Shown piece after piece: positions 41,324-49,421 of a stretch of DNA of 64,000 bases. Under the pieces are notes generated by a model, which ran no database searches, had not been told where the DNA came from, and worked only from the letters and a program-made list of their open reading frames with translations. The stretch is from Vreelandella jeotgali Hwa (GTDB lineage Bacteria > Pseudomonadota > Gammaproteobacteria > Pseudomonadales > Halomonadaceae): contig NZ_AMQY01000021.1 of the NCBI RefSeq assembly GCF_000334215.1, positions 38,720 to 102,719 on the forward strand. The letters run 5' to 3'. Numbering within the stretch: position 1 is the stretch's first letter; each line of letters begins with the position of its first letter. A program made the position numbers and the translations under genes.

Positions 41324-41348
41324 TTCGTTTCCGCATCAACAGGGAGCG

Positions 41349-44300
41349 TTAGGCAATGTCGAAGCTAGAAGCGTCCGTAGCAAGATCGGCTTCACCCTGG
41401 ATGGTACCAACCAACGTCAGCTCATTATCAGCCACTTCAGTAGCAGCGGTTGCATCGCTGTCGACGCTACCGTCGAAGTGCCACATGTAAGTATCCGTGC
41501 CATCGTCAACAGCAAAGACCACAGCCATGTCGGAAGCCACTGTGCCGTCTTCCAGGAAGGCCGCCACGTCAGTCGCATTCATATCGCCAGTAAACTCACT
41601 GGAGATTTCAATGACACCAGCGGAGCTGGAATCAGAAACTGCACTTGCGAAGTTAGCATCGGCAGAGGTTTCCTGCACAGATGCACCAGTTGCATTAAGG
41701 GCTGCATCACCAGACGCAGTGAGAAGACCCGAGGCAAACTGGATCACGTCAGAACCGTCGCTGAAGTTCTGAAGGGTGTCGCCGCCCTCAGCTGCCATTT
41801 CCGTCGCGTTGGTGGCTTCGTAGACGACAACAGCTTCTTCACCAGCATCGGTCGCTGTGTTCAGCACGATTGTGTCCTGGCCGGCACCACCGACGACTTC
41901 CTGAACAGCAGCAGATTCAGTGCCGGACATGACTGAATCGGCAACGGTGATAGTGTCGTTGCCTTCACCACCGTTGATCTCCAGCACATTTGTTGTCGCA
42001 GAGAGTTGAGCCGTGATACCGCTGAAGTCGATGGTGTCAGCCCCGTCGGTGCCGTTCAGCGTGACATCGCCAAACGCTGTGTTATCACCCAGCGTAATAT
42101 CCTGACCGGATACCACGTCGGCGTTCAGCGTCAGATCATTGCCGCTAGAACCAGCTTCAATCGCATCCACGCCGCTCAGCGTCACGTTGGCATTGCTGAA
42201 GTCGTTGGCGCCGTCAGCCAGCTTCAGCGAGTCTCCACCGCTGATGTCACCCAGGTCGATGTTGATCGCAGCTTCATCACCTTCACCGATCACGGTGTTG
42301 TATTCAACGGTGTCGTTTTCTTCACCGCCCGTCACGATCACTTCGTTACGACCGTCGCCGATAGTCAGCTCGTTGGCACGCAGCTCGGAGCCGTTTACGA
42401 CTGCCTGACCGCCACCGTCGGCAAAGCCACCGATCGTGGCGATAACGGAACCACTACCAGCATTGTCTTCTTGCACGTTGGTAGCGTCGATGGTGACAGA
42501 GGACGACTCGGCACCCAGTGCAACGCCAGTGCCGTCGAAGCGGCCGATGCCGTTCAGCGTCAGGGTACCAAGGCTGGCCAGCGAAGCGCTGCCGGCCAGC
42601 GTGGTTGCCGCGATGCTGTCGATAGTCAGCGACTGCGCAGCGTTGGCCTGCAGGTTCAGCGCCGACTGAGCAGCGCTGGACGTCAGGGAAACGTCAGTGG
42701 CCTTGGCAAAGTTCAGCGCGCCGGTCACTTCAGAATCAAAGTCCAGCGTGGCATTGGTAGCGGCGTCGGCAGAGACGGTAGCGCCGGACGCCAGAGCAGC
42801 GTCCTCGGCCACGTTAACCGTGGCGCTGGTCGCAGTGTTGACAGTGACGTTGCCCGACAGGTCCGTGTTGGCGGCCACGTCTACCACCAGGCTGGTCGCC
42901 TTGGAGGCAGCCACATTGGTGCCGATGCTGGCGTTGCTGGTTGCGTCAGCGTCCAGGTTGGCGGTGCTGACGGTCAGGTCAGACGCCTCGGAGTAAGTCA
43001 GTGTGTTACCACTGCTGTAGCTGCCACCCTCGGTCTGGGCCAGCTCGATGTTCATGGACGGAGCCGCGACATTGGAGACCAGCAGATCATCGGTCAAACC
43101 GTCACGAACGCCCAGCGCCTCAAGACCTGTCACGTTGCTACCGGCGATGGTGCCCTGGGCGTCGGTCAGGTTGAGGGTTTCAAAACCGCTGATGGTCGGC
43201 TGCTTGGTGCCAACGTCACCTGCCAGTGCGAGGGTATCGTCTCCTTCGCCACCGTTGAACGTGGCGTTAACAGCGAAGCCACCGCCAACAGTCACGTTGT
43301 CATCGCCGGCGCCTGTAGACACGCTTTCCAGCTCGTCGGCATTGCTCAGGTCCAGCGCCAGATCGCCAGCCGCGGCTGCGCCGTCTACGTCGGTCAGGCT
43401 GGTAGCCACGTTGGTCACGCCCAGGTCGGCATCGCCGGACACGTTCAGCGTTTCCAGGTCAGCGCCGCCATCGAGATCGAGCGCGTTGGCAGTGCCGTCG
43501 GAAGCAATGCTCAGCTCTTCGATGCCTGCGGCAGCCACGGTCACGCTGTTGTCTTCGTCACCCAGGTCAGTCGCTTCAAGCGACAGCGCATCGGCGTCGC
43601 CTTCCACAGCAGCAGAGGTGAAACCGACGGTCAGCGTGTCGTCGTCCATGCCGGTAGCGGCGACGTTCAGGCCAGCGGCGGCCAGATCAGACACGGTGTA
43701 GTTCTGGTCGTTGGCGTCAATGCTGATGGACTCAACGCCTTCAACATCCGAGGCGTCGAAAGAACGGCTCAGGTTGGACGTGCTGGTGATTTCAATGTTT
43801 TCGACGTTGGTCATGCCGCCGTCGCCGGTGAAGCCGGTGAAGTCGCCGGACTGCTCGACTACCAGCGTGTCGTTACCTTCACCGCCGTCGATCTGGTCGG
43901 CCGGGTTCAGGGTGCGCTCGCTGGTCAGGCCGGAAGCGACAGCATTGATGGTGTCGTCACCGTCGGTGGAACGAACCACGTCAGCTTCGGTTTCGCCGTC
44001 GGCCAGCTGGTAATCGGACGCGACGATGTTGTCGGTATCGCCGGTCAGTTCCAGATCTTCGCCTGTCGGGAAGGTGTAGTCGTCGGAGTTCGTTGCCCCT
44101 TCGACCAGTGCCACTTCCTCGTCGCTCAGACCTGTCAGCTCGCCGGCTTCGTTGGTCAGCGCGTAGTCAACGCCGTCCAGCACGCTGTCGTCAGCGGCGG
44201 CAACGTTTTCGAGGCTGTCTTCGATGGTGTAGGACGCATCGAGATCACCCAGATCGGCAGCGTTCGCAGCGCCGTCCACGATGCTCTGCGCGTTGGCAAC

Positions 44301-44978
44301 AGCGTCGTCGATACCGGCAATCGCCAGTGCGCCGAGGTCAGCAGAGGTACCGGACAGCTCGTAGTCGGCCGGCAGACCTTCGTCTGTATCAGCCTTGCTA
44401 ATGGCGTCAGTGAGACTGAAAGTATCGCCGGAAACGCCAGGCTCATCCGGAGCGATCTCTTCGATAGATGCTTTCGCGTCATTAACGGACTGTTGCGTTT
44501 CGTCAATACCGTCCAGCAGGACCGGCAGAGTCTCGCTGCTGTAGCCTTCAACGCCGCTTTCGAGGTAAGCATTGGCGACGTCAATCTTATTCTTCAGCGT
44601 TGCAGAAGCTGATTCAAGTTCTTCCAGCTGCTCGTCGGCAAGCATTTTTTCGCCGATCTCAATCACAACTTGGCCGAAGTCAGCGCCATCATCGAGGCGA
44701 GCACTGATGAAGTCCATACCGGTTTTGTAGCCTTCTGAACCATCTTCAAGACCCAAACGGTTCAGGATAACACCGGCCTTATCAGAGTCCGTTGCACCAT
44801 CGGCAAACTGGCTAGTAAAAGCTTCAGTTTGCGCGAGACCACTGCCCAGAGCGTAGAAGCTCGGGTTAGCTTCAATGGTGCTTTCAAAGCGATCAAAAGA
44901 GGCTTGATCCGGTGCGTAGTCAAACATGAAAGACGTAACACCCAGCAGGGCTGTCTTCTGGTCTTGTGTGATAGCCAT
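41349..44978 (-). CDS. RTX-like surface-layer (S-layer) protein candidate, 1209 aa
   Basis: A very acidic protein rich in A, D, T, S, N and V without visible cysteine. Residues 1-~130 resemble the N-terminal helical domain of type I-secreted S-layer proteins (FDYAPDQASFDRFESTIEAN; AGVILNRLGLEDGSEGYKTG). The rest is repetitive beta structure with calcium-binding RTX-like motifs such as GGEGNDTLVV, GAGDDNVTVGGG, GGEGDDTLAL, GGEGNDTITV and GGAGQDTIVL. There is no Sec signal; the aliphatic C terminus (ASSFDIA) fits type I secretion. A complete type I system lies 13-17 kb away. A strong AAGGAGA and its own leader suit high expression. An RTX adhesin is the alternative. Confidence 0.75.
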   Translation of the reverse strand: MAITQDQKTALLGVTSFMFDYAPDQASFDRFESTIEANPSFYALGSGLAQTEAFTSQFADGATDSDKAGVILNRLGLEDGSEGYKTGMDFISARLDDGADFGQVVIEIGEKMLADEQLEELESASATLKNKIDVANAYLESGVEGYSSETLPVLLDGIDETQQSVNDAKASIEEIAPDEPGVSGDTFSLTDAISKADTDEGLPADYELSGTSADLGALAIAGIDDAVANAQSIVDGAANAADLGDLDASYTIEDSLENVAAADDSVLDGVDYALTNEAGELTGLSDEEVALVEGATNSDDYTFPTGEDLELTGDTDNIVASDYQLADGETEADVVRSTDGDDTINAVASGLTSERTLNPADQIDGGEGNDTLVVEQSGDFTGFTGDGGMTNVENIEITSTSNLSRSFDASDVEGVESISIDANDQNYTVSDLAAAGLNVAATGMDDDTLTVGFTSAAVEGDADALSLEATDLGDEDNSVTVAAAGIEELSIASDGTANALDLDGGADLETLNVSGDADLGVTNVATSLTDVDGAAAAGDLALDLSNADELESVSTGAGDDNVTVGGGFAVNATFNGGEGDDTLALAGDVGTKQPTISGFETLNLTDAQGTIAGSNVTGLEALGVRDGLTDDLLVSNVAAPSMNIELAQTEGGSYSSGNTLTYSEASDLTVSTANLDADATSNASIGTNVAASKATSLVVDVAANTDLSGNVTVNTATSATVNVAEDAALASGATVSADAATNATLDFDSEVTGALNFAKATDVSLTSSAAQSALNLQANAAQSLTIDSIAATTLAGSASLASLGTLTLNGIGRFDGTGVALGAESSSVTIDATNVQEDNAGSGSVIATIGGFADGGGQAVVNGSELRANELTIGDGRNEVIVTGGEENDTVEYNTVIGEGDEAAINIDLGDISGGDSLKLADGANDFSNANVTLSGVDAIEAGSSGNDLTLNADVVSGQDITLGDNTAFGDVTLNGTDGADTIDFSGITAQLSATTNVLEINGGEGNDTITVADSVMSGTESAAVQEVVGGAGQDTIVLNTATDAGEEAVVVYEATNATEMAAEGGDTLQNFSDGSDVIQFASGLLTASGDAALNATGASVQETSADANFASAVSDSSSAGVIEISSEFTGDMNATDVAAFLEDGTVASDMAVVFAVDDGTDTYMWHFDGSVDSDATAATEVADNELTLVGTIQGEADLATDASSFDIA

Positions 44979-45006
44979 TGAGATAAATCTCCTTTCTTTC
45001 TATATA

Positions 45007-45018
45007 GACAACGTTGTC
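45007..45018. promoter_or_regulatory. perfect palindrome in the S-layer leader
   Basis: GACAACGTTGTC is a perfect 12 base palindrome, 28 bases upstream of the S-layer start codon and before its AAGGAGA site. It may be an operator or a 5' hairpin that stabilises the long-lived S-layer message. Confidence 0.4.
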
Positions 45019-45481
45019 ATGGAGGTTGGCGGCTTCATGCCGAACCTTGGCATAACACTAGCACAAAAGGGAAACAGTAGCACTGCGCTATACGGGCCTC
45101 GCGACGTTTCCCGGAAGTTCAGGCGCCTGGTAGCACCCTGTATGCACCATGTGACCGAATGAATTACGAGACACTGCCACAGGCCGCATTAAGCCTTTTA
45201 ACTTCCACGGGCCGCAATATGCCTTTCTTGTGCGCCAGATGCAACCTTATCATCGGTCGGCCACACAAGTTTTTGCTCATCAAAACACCAACAAGCCAAT
45301 TAAAGCATGAAAAACAACCACTTAAACAAAAAAATATATTAAAAAACGCTGTTTCCATTTTTTGCAAGCCCCTGAAAAAGCGAGCTAGAGCGCTCACGGG
45401 CGGCGGATGCATTCACCCATGGCGCGCGGTACAATGCTCCGTTTATTTCTGACCATGTTTCCCAACTTCAGTGAGAGGTCC
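45019..45481. other. divergent intergenic region between S-layer and exporter genes
   Basis: No gene is supported; two overlapping frames on opposite strands (around 45160-45450) lack ribosome sites. The part 45270-45370 is strikingly AT-rich. A TACAAT at 45430-45435 may be a -10 element for the rightward exporter operon. The S-layer promoter should lie in the left half, but no consensus pair is obvious. Confidence 0.4.
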
Positions 45482-46261
45482 GTGTTTCCTCACCGTTATT
45501 TACTCTGGCAGTTTACTAAACGCGATGTGGTTAGCCGCTACCGCGGCTCACTGCTGGGCCTTGGCTGGACGGTTATTTCGCCGCTGATCATGCTCTCGGC
45601 TTTCACCCTGGTGTTTTACGGCTTTTTCCAGCTGAAATGGCCAGTCGAGGCGACCGGCTCGGCAAAAATGGACTTTTCCTTGCAGGTGTTTGCCGGGCTT
45701 TTGATCTTCAACTGGTTTGCCGAAGTGATCTCCCGGGCGCCAGGGCTGGTAGTCGACCAGCCCAACCTGGTCACCAAGGTGGTGTTTCCGCTGCCGCTAC
45801 TGCCTTGGACCTGTGTGCTGGCGGCCAGCTTTCAGGCGGCCATCAGCATGGCGCTGCTGCTGGTGCTAACCACCTTTCTCGCCGGGGCCAGCGTTACCTG
45901 GCTGGCCCTACCGCTGGTACTTCTGCCTTATATAGTACTGATGAGCGGGGCGGCCATGTGGCTCTCGGCATTGGGGGTTTACCTGCGCGACCTGGCCCCA
46001 CTGACCGCCGTTTTAACTTCGATTCTGATGTTTTTGTCGCCGATTTTTTACCCGCTCAGCCAAGTGCCGGAAAAATGGCAGCCGTTGTACCTGTGCAACC
46101 CCCTGGCGCTGCTGATTACCCAGATGCGCGACGTAGTGTTCATGCACCAGTGGCCAAGCGTTACTGCGCTTGCTGGGCTATACCTGCTGGCGGCGGTGGT
46201 GCTGGCCTCGGGCTACTGGCTGTTTCAGAAACTGCGCGGAGGCTTTGCCGATGTCCTTTGA
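45482..46261 (+). CDS. polysaccharide ABC exporter permease (Wzm type)
   Basis: The product (259 residues from the GTG, preceded by GAGAGG) has the ABC-2 layout: amphipathic WQFTKRDVVSRYRGSLLGLG, then six membrane helices, with SPIFYPLSQVPEKWQPLYLC before the last two. It exports undecaprenyl-linked polysaccharide with the Wzt ATPase encoded next. ATG codons 25 or 17 codons upstream in the same frame are alternatives without a good ribosome site. The gene overlaps wzt by 11 bases. Confidence 0.8.
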   Translation: MFPHRYLLWQFTKRDVVSRYRGSLLGLGWTVISPLIMLSAFTLVFYGFFQLKWPVEATGSAKMDFSLQVFAGLLIFNWFAEVISRAPGLVVDQPNLVTKVVFPLPLLPWTCVLAASFQAAISMALLLVLTTFLAGASVTWLALPLVLLPYIVLMSGAAMWLSALGVYLRDLAPLTAVLTSILMFLSPIFYPLSQVPEKWQPLYLCNPLALLITQMRDVVFMHQWPSVTALAGLYLLAAVVLASGYWLFQKLRGGFADVL

Positions 46262-47543
46262 TCAGCACGCTGACAGCGCCACCCCACAGCGCGAAGGCGC
46301 ACCGGCCATTGAGCTAAAAGGCGTGGGTAAAACCTTTTACCGCTACCATCGGCCGCTGGACCGGCTGCTACTGCAGTTTAACACCCTGCGCCGCTTTGCC
46401 CGTTTTGACACCGTTCAAGGCATTAGGCCTCTGAACCTGACCATCGGCCAAGGGGAAGTGATAGGCCTAGTGGGGCGCAACGGCGCGGGCAAGTCAACAC
46501 TTCTGCAGCTGGTGTGCGAAACTCTGGCGCCGAGCAGCGGCGAGGTCACCATCAACGGCAAGGTGGCCGCGCTGCTGGAGCTGGGCTCGGGCTTCAACCC
46601 GGAGTTTACCGGACGCGAAAATGTGTATATGTCAGCCTCGATTGCCGGGCTCAACCGCGATGAGGTGGACGCGCGCATGGAGGACATCCACACTTTCTCG
46701 GGCATTGGCGATTTTATCAACCAGCCGGTGAAAACCTACTCCAGCGGCATGTACGTGCGCCTGGCGTTTGCCGTGGCTACCAGCGTCTCGCCTGATATTT
46801 TGGTGATTGACGAAGCGCTTTCGGTAGGTGACGGCGCTTTTGCGCGCAAATCGTTCGATCGCATAATGGCGCTGCGCAATACCGGCGCGACGATTCTATT
46901 TTGCTCGCACTCCATGTATCAGGTGGAATCGCTGTGCGAGCGCGCGCTATGGGTAGAAGGCGGCGAGGTAGTTGCCGACGGCGCACCCTCACTTGTGGTG
47001 CCGCGCTACGAGCAGTTTTTGGCCGGCAGCGAAGCCAGCAGCCACACGGTGCGCGAAAGCGCCGCCGACAGCATTGAGCAGCGCGCCACGCCCACCGGTG
47101 GCGCACGGATTTTACATACCGAACTTGCCATTGACGACCAGCCGGCAACCCCCCAACACCCCGCCGAAAGCGGACAAAGCGACATCAGCGTCAGCGTTAC
47201 CTTTGCCAGCGACCCGGCGCTGCCCTGCCCCAGCGTAGCAGTGACCATCTCTACCCCGGCGGGGCAAATCATCACCAGCGCCGGCAGCTGGGATGCAGGT
47301 CTGACCCTTGAGCGCAACGCCCGGGGCGAAGGCCTGGTCACGCTGCTGTTTCCTCAAGCTGCACTGCTCAAGGGCGAATACCATATCGGCGCGTATTTAT
47401 TCTGCGAGCGCGGGCTGCACAGCTATGAGTGGGTTGACCCGATCACCAGTTTTTACGTTACCCAGCACAATGCCGCCCGAGGCTTGGTGGTGCTGCCCCA
47501 CCAATGGCAAGTGGCTAGCGTAGCGGCAACCGCGGACGAGTGA
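46251..47543 (+). CDS. polysaccharide ABC exporter ATPase with Wzt C-terminal domain
   Basis: The ATPase part shows Walker A GLVGRNGAGKSTLLQL, signature YSSGMYVRLAFAVAT and Walker B ILVIDEALSVGD with the H-loop CSHSMYQVESL. Residues ~270-430 form an extra beta-sandwich (Wzt_C-like: VTFASDPALPCPSVAVTIST; GEYHIGAYLFCERG), the carbohydrate-binding domain that recognises the finished glycan's non-reducing end. This points to an O-antigen-type exporter whose chains are capped. Start MSFDQHADSATPQREG is taken within the permease end. Confidence 0.85.
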   Translation: MSFDQHADSATPQREGAPAIELKGVGKTFYRYHRPLDRLLLQFNTLRRFARFDTVQGIRPLNLTIGQGEVIGLVGRNGAGKSTLLQLVCETLAPSSGEVTINGKVAALLELGSGFNPEFTGRENVYMSASIAGLNRDEVDARMEDIHTFSGIGDFINQPVKTYSSGMYVRLAFAVATSVSPDILVIDEALSVGDGAFARKSFDRIMALRNTGATILFCSHSMYQVESLCERALWVEGGEVVADGAPSLVVPRYEQFLAGSEASSHTVRESAADSIEQRATPTGGARILHTELAIDDQPATPQHPAESGQSDISVSVTFASDPALPCPSVAVTISTPAGQIITSAGSWDAGLTLERNARGEGLVTLLFPQAALLKGEYHIGAYLFCERGLHSYEWVDPITSFYVTQHNAARGLVVLPHQWQVASVAATADE

Positions 47544-47550
47544 GCGCAAT

Positions 47551-48513
47551 ATGAGCGAGCTTAACCTGCATACCCGCTGGGCGCGGGACGACGACACCCC
47601 CGCACTGCTTGAGCTGTTTGCCCGCAGCTTTGGCGAGGCCATGAGCCCGGAGCAGTGGGCATGGAAGTACCGCCTGGCAAAAAGCCCGGGCACGGTATGC
47701 CTGGACGGCGAGCGCATCGTGGCATTTAACGGCGGCATGCCGCGCCACTGCCACGACGGGGCAGCGCGCTTTAACGCCGTGCAAATGGGCGATGTGATGG
47801 TTGATCCGGCCTACCGTGGAATACTAAACCGGCGCGGGCCGTTTTATCACGCCGTGCAGGCGTTTTTTGGCGAGGCCGTGGGCAGTGAGGCCCACCACGC
47901 CTACCGATATGCGTTTGGCTTCCCCCATGCGCGCCACGCCCGCCTGGGCCGAGCGCTTGCGCTGTACTGCCAGCCGGATGCAATCCGCCAAGCCAGCTGG
48001 CCCGCCGCACCGCGCCGCGCCTGGCGGGATACCGCCCGACCGCTGACTGATGCCGACGCCGCCACGACTGATGCGCTGTGGGGCGCCATGTGTGAAGGCC
48101 TGCCTCATGCCGTCATCGGCGAACGGAGCGCCGCTTGGCTTGAGCACCGCTACGCCACCGCGCCCCACTGCTACTACGCCCGCTGGCTGATCACTGCAAG
48201 GCTCACCCGCCGCCCCGTGGGCATTTGCGTATTGCGCCACCACGGCGAGCACGCCGAACTGCTGGACCTTATCGCGCCGCCTGGAGCTATGGCTCGCGTG
48301 ATTAGCGTGGCGCGCCATATTACCGCCAGGCTAGGTGCCGGGCAGCTAACCGCCTGGCTGACGCCCACGGTGGCAAGCGCCCTTGCCCCCAGTCGCCCGA
48401 CGCTGGAAGACACCGACGTGGTGGTGCCCGGCAGCTGTGTGAACGGCAGCGAGCAAGGCATGGAGCCCGCCGGGCGCTGGTGGCTGATGGGCGGCGATAC
48501 GGACTTTCGTTAA
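47551..48513 (+). CDS. GNAT-family acyltransferase, 320 aa
   Basis: An N-terminal GNAT-like domain is suggested by TRWARDDDTPALLELFARSF, QWAWKYRLAKSPGT, IVAFNGGMPRH and VQMGDVMVDPAYRGILNRRG, the last being the acetyl-CoA strand-loop. The second half (~165-310) has a similar fold pattern (WLITARLTRRPVGICVLRHH), so it may be a double-GNAT protein. Placement between the exporter and a deacetylase suggests modification of a sugar or lipid-linked glycan. It starts eight bases after wzt. Confidence 0.65.
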   Translation: MSELNLHTRWARDDDTPALLELFARSFGEAMSPEQWAWKYRLAKSPGTVCLDGERIVAFNGGMPRHCHDGAARFNAVQMGDVMVDPAYRGILNRRGPFYHAVQAFFGEAVGSEAHHAYRYAFGFPHARHARLGRALALYCQPDAIRQASWPAAPRRAWRDTARPLTDADAATTDALWGAMCEGLPHAVIGERSAAWLEHRYATAPHCYYARWLITARLTRRPVGICVLRHHGEHAELLDLIAPPGAMARVISVARHITARLGAGQLTAWLTPTVASALAPSRPTLEDTDVVVPGSCVNGSEQGMEPAGRWWLMGGDTDFR

Positions 48514-48557
48514 AGACGGATGGTCGACCAAGACGACGGCAAACAAGGACAGCATAA

Positions 48558-49421
48558 ATGCGAGAAGCCTGGTACGTGCCCTATAGCCCCACCCGCCTGC
48601 ACGCCGAACGGGTGCTGGTGCTGGCCCCCCACTCCGACGACGAAGTGTTTGGCTGCGGCGGCACTTTGGCCATGCTGGCCGCTGCCGGCGCCGAGATAGA
48701 GGTGGTGATTGTCAGCCGGGACGAAAGCGGCCACGACCGGTTGGGAGAGTCCCATGCGGCGGCATCGCTGCTGGGCTACCTCGCGCCTGCCCAGTGGCAC
48801 TACGCCGACCGCGGGCTTGAAGCCGCGCTACCCGAGCTGACTCAACAGGTAGGCGACACCCTTGAGCGCCTGCGCCCCACGCTGGTGTTCGCGCCCTCGC
48901 CCTGGGAAATTCACCCGGACCACCGCGCGGTGTGCGACGCGGCAATGCAGGCCGCACAGCGCTACGCCGACACGCACCGCCAGCAGCACGAAGAGGCCGA
49001 GCTGCGCCTGGCGCTGTATGAGATTGGCCTGCCGCTTACGGTGACCGACTTTATCGATATTACCCCGCACTGGCAGGCCAAGCGCGAGGCAATGGCCTGC
49101 TTTGCCTCCCAGCTGCAAAGCCAGCGCTACGACGCGCAAATTTCCGGGCTTAACATTTACCGCAGCTATACCCTGGGGCTGGACGTGCAGGCTGCCGAGG
49201 CGCTGCATATATTGAACGCCTTTACGCCGGCAAGCTGGCCGCCGCTACCGTCGCAGCAGGATATGGCGCTTGTGCGCTGCGAAGCGGCGCTGGCCGCTGC
49301 CCGGACAAACGCTTCAGCGCCTGAGGCCGAGCACGCTAACGCCATGCTGGACACCATTTATGCTACCCGCGGCTGGCGCTGGCTAACGCGCCTTAAGCGC
49401 TGGCTGGGGCGCGGCGCTTAA
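48558..49421 (+). CDS. PIG-L/LmbE-type deacetylase, 287 aa
   Basis: The zinc motif APHSDDEVFGCGGTL (PHxDDE) near residue 22 and the second motif WEIHPDHRAVCDAA (HPDH) near residue 118 define the LmbE/PIG-L family, which removes acetyl groups from GlcNAc-type sugars. The C-terminal ~80 residues are helical. It acts in the cytoplasm and probably tailors a sugar of the exported glycan. The last four bases overlap the convergent glycosyltransferase gene. Confidence 0.8.
   Translation: MREAWYVPYSPTRLHAERVLVLAPHSDDEVFGCGGTLAMLAAAGAEIEVVIVSRDESGHDRLGESHAAASLLGYLAPAQWHYADRGLEAALPELTQQVGDTLERLRPTLVFAPSPWEIHPDHRAVCDAAMQAAQRYADTHRQQHEEAELRLALYEIGLPLTVTDFIDITPHWQAKREAMACFASQLQSQRYDAQISGLNIYRSYTLGLDVQAAEALHILNAFTPASWPPLPSQQDMALVRCEAALAAARTNASAPEAEHANAMLDTIYATRGWRWLTRLKRWLGRGA

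Noticed and set aside
42006..44612. 868-codon plus-strand frame antisense to the S-layer gene
   Set aside because: It is a shadow of the repetitive GC-rich coding sequence on the minus strand; the minus-strand frame has a ribosome site, RTX motifs and a terminator, the plus-strand frame has none.
45159..45452. Small genes on either strand between S-layer and exporter genes
   Set aside because: The frames overlap each other, have no ribosome sites and cross the likely promoter region.
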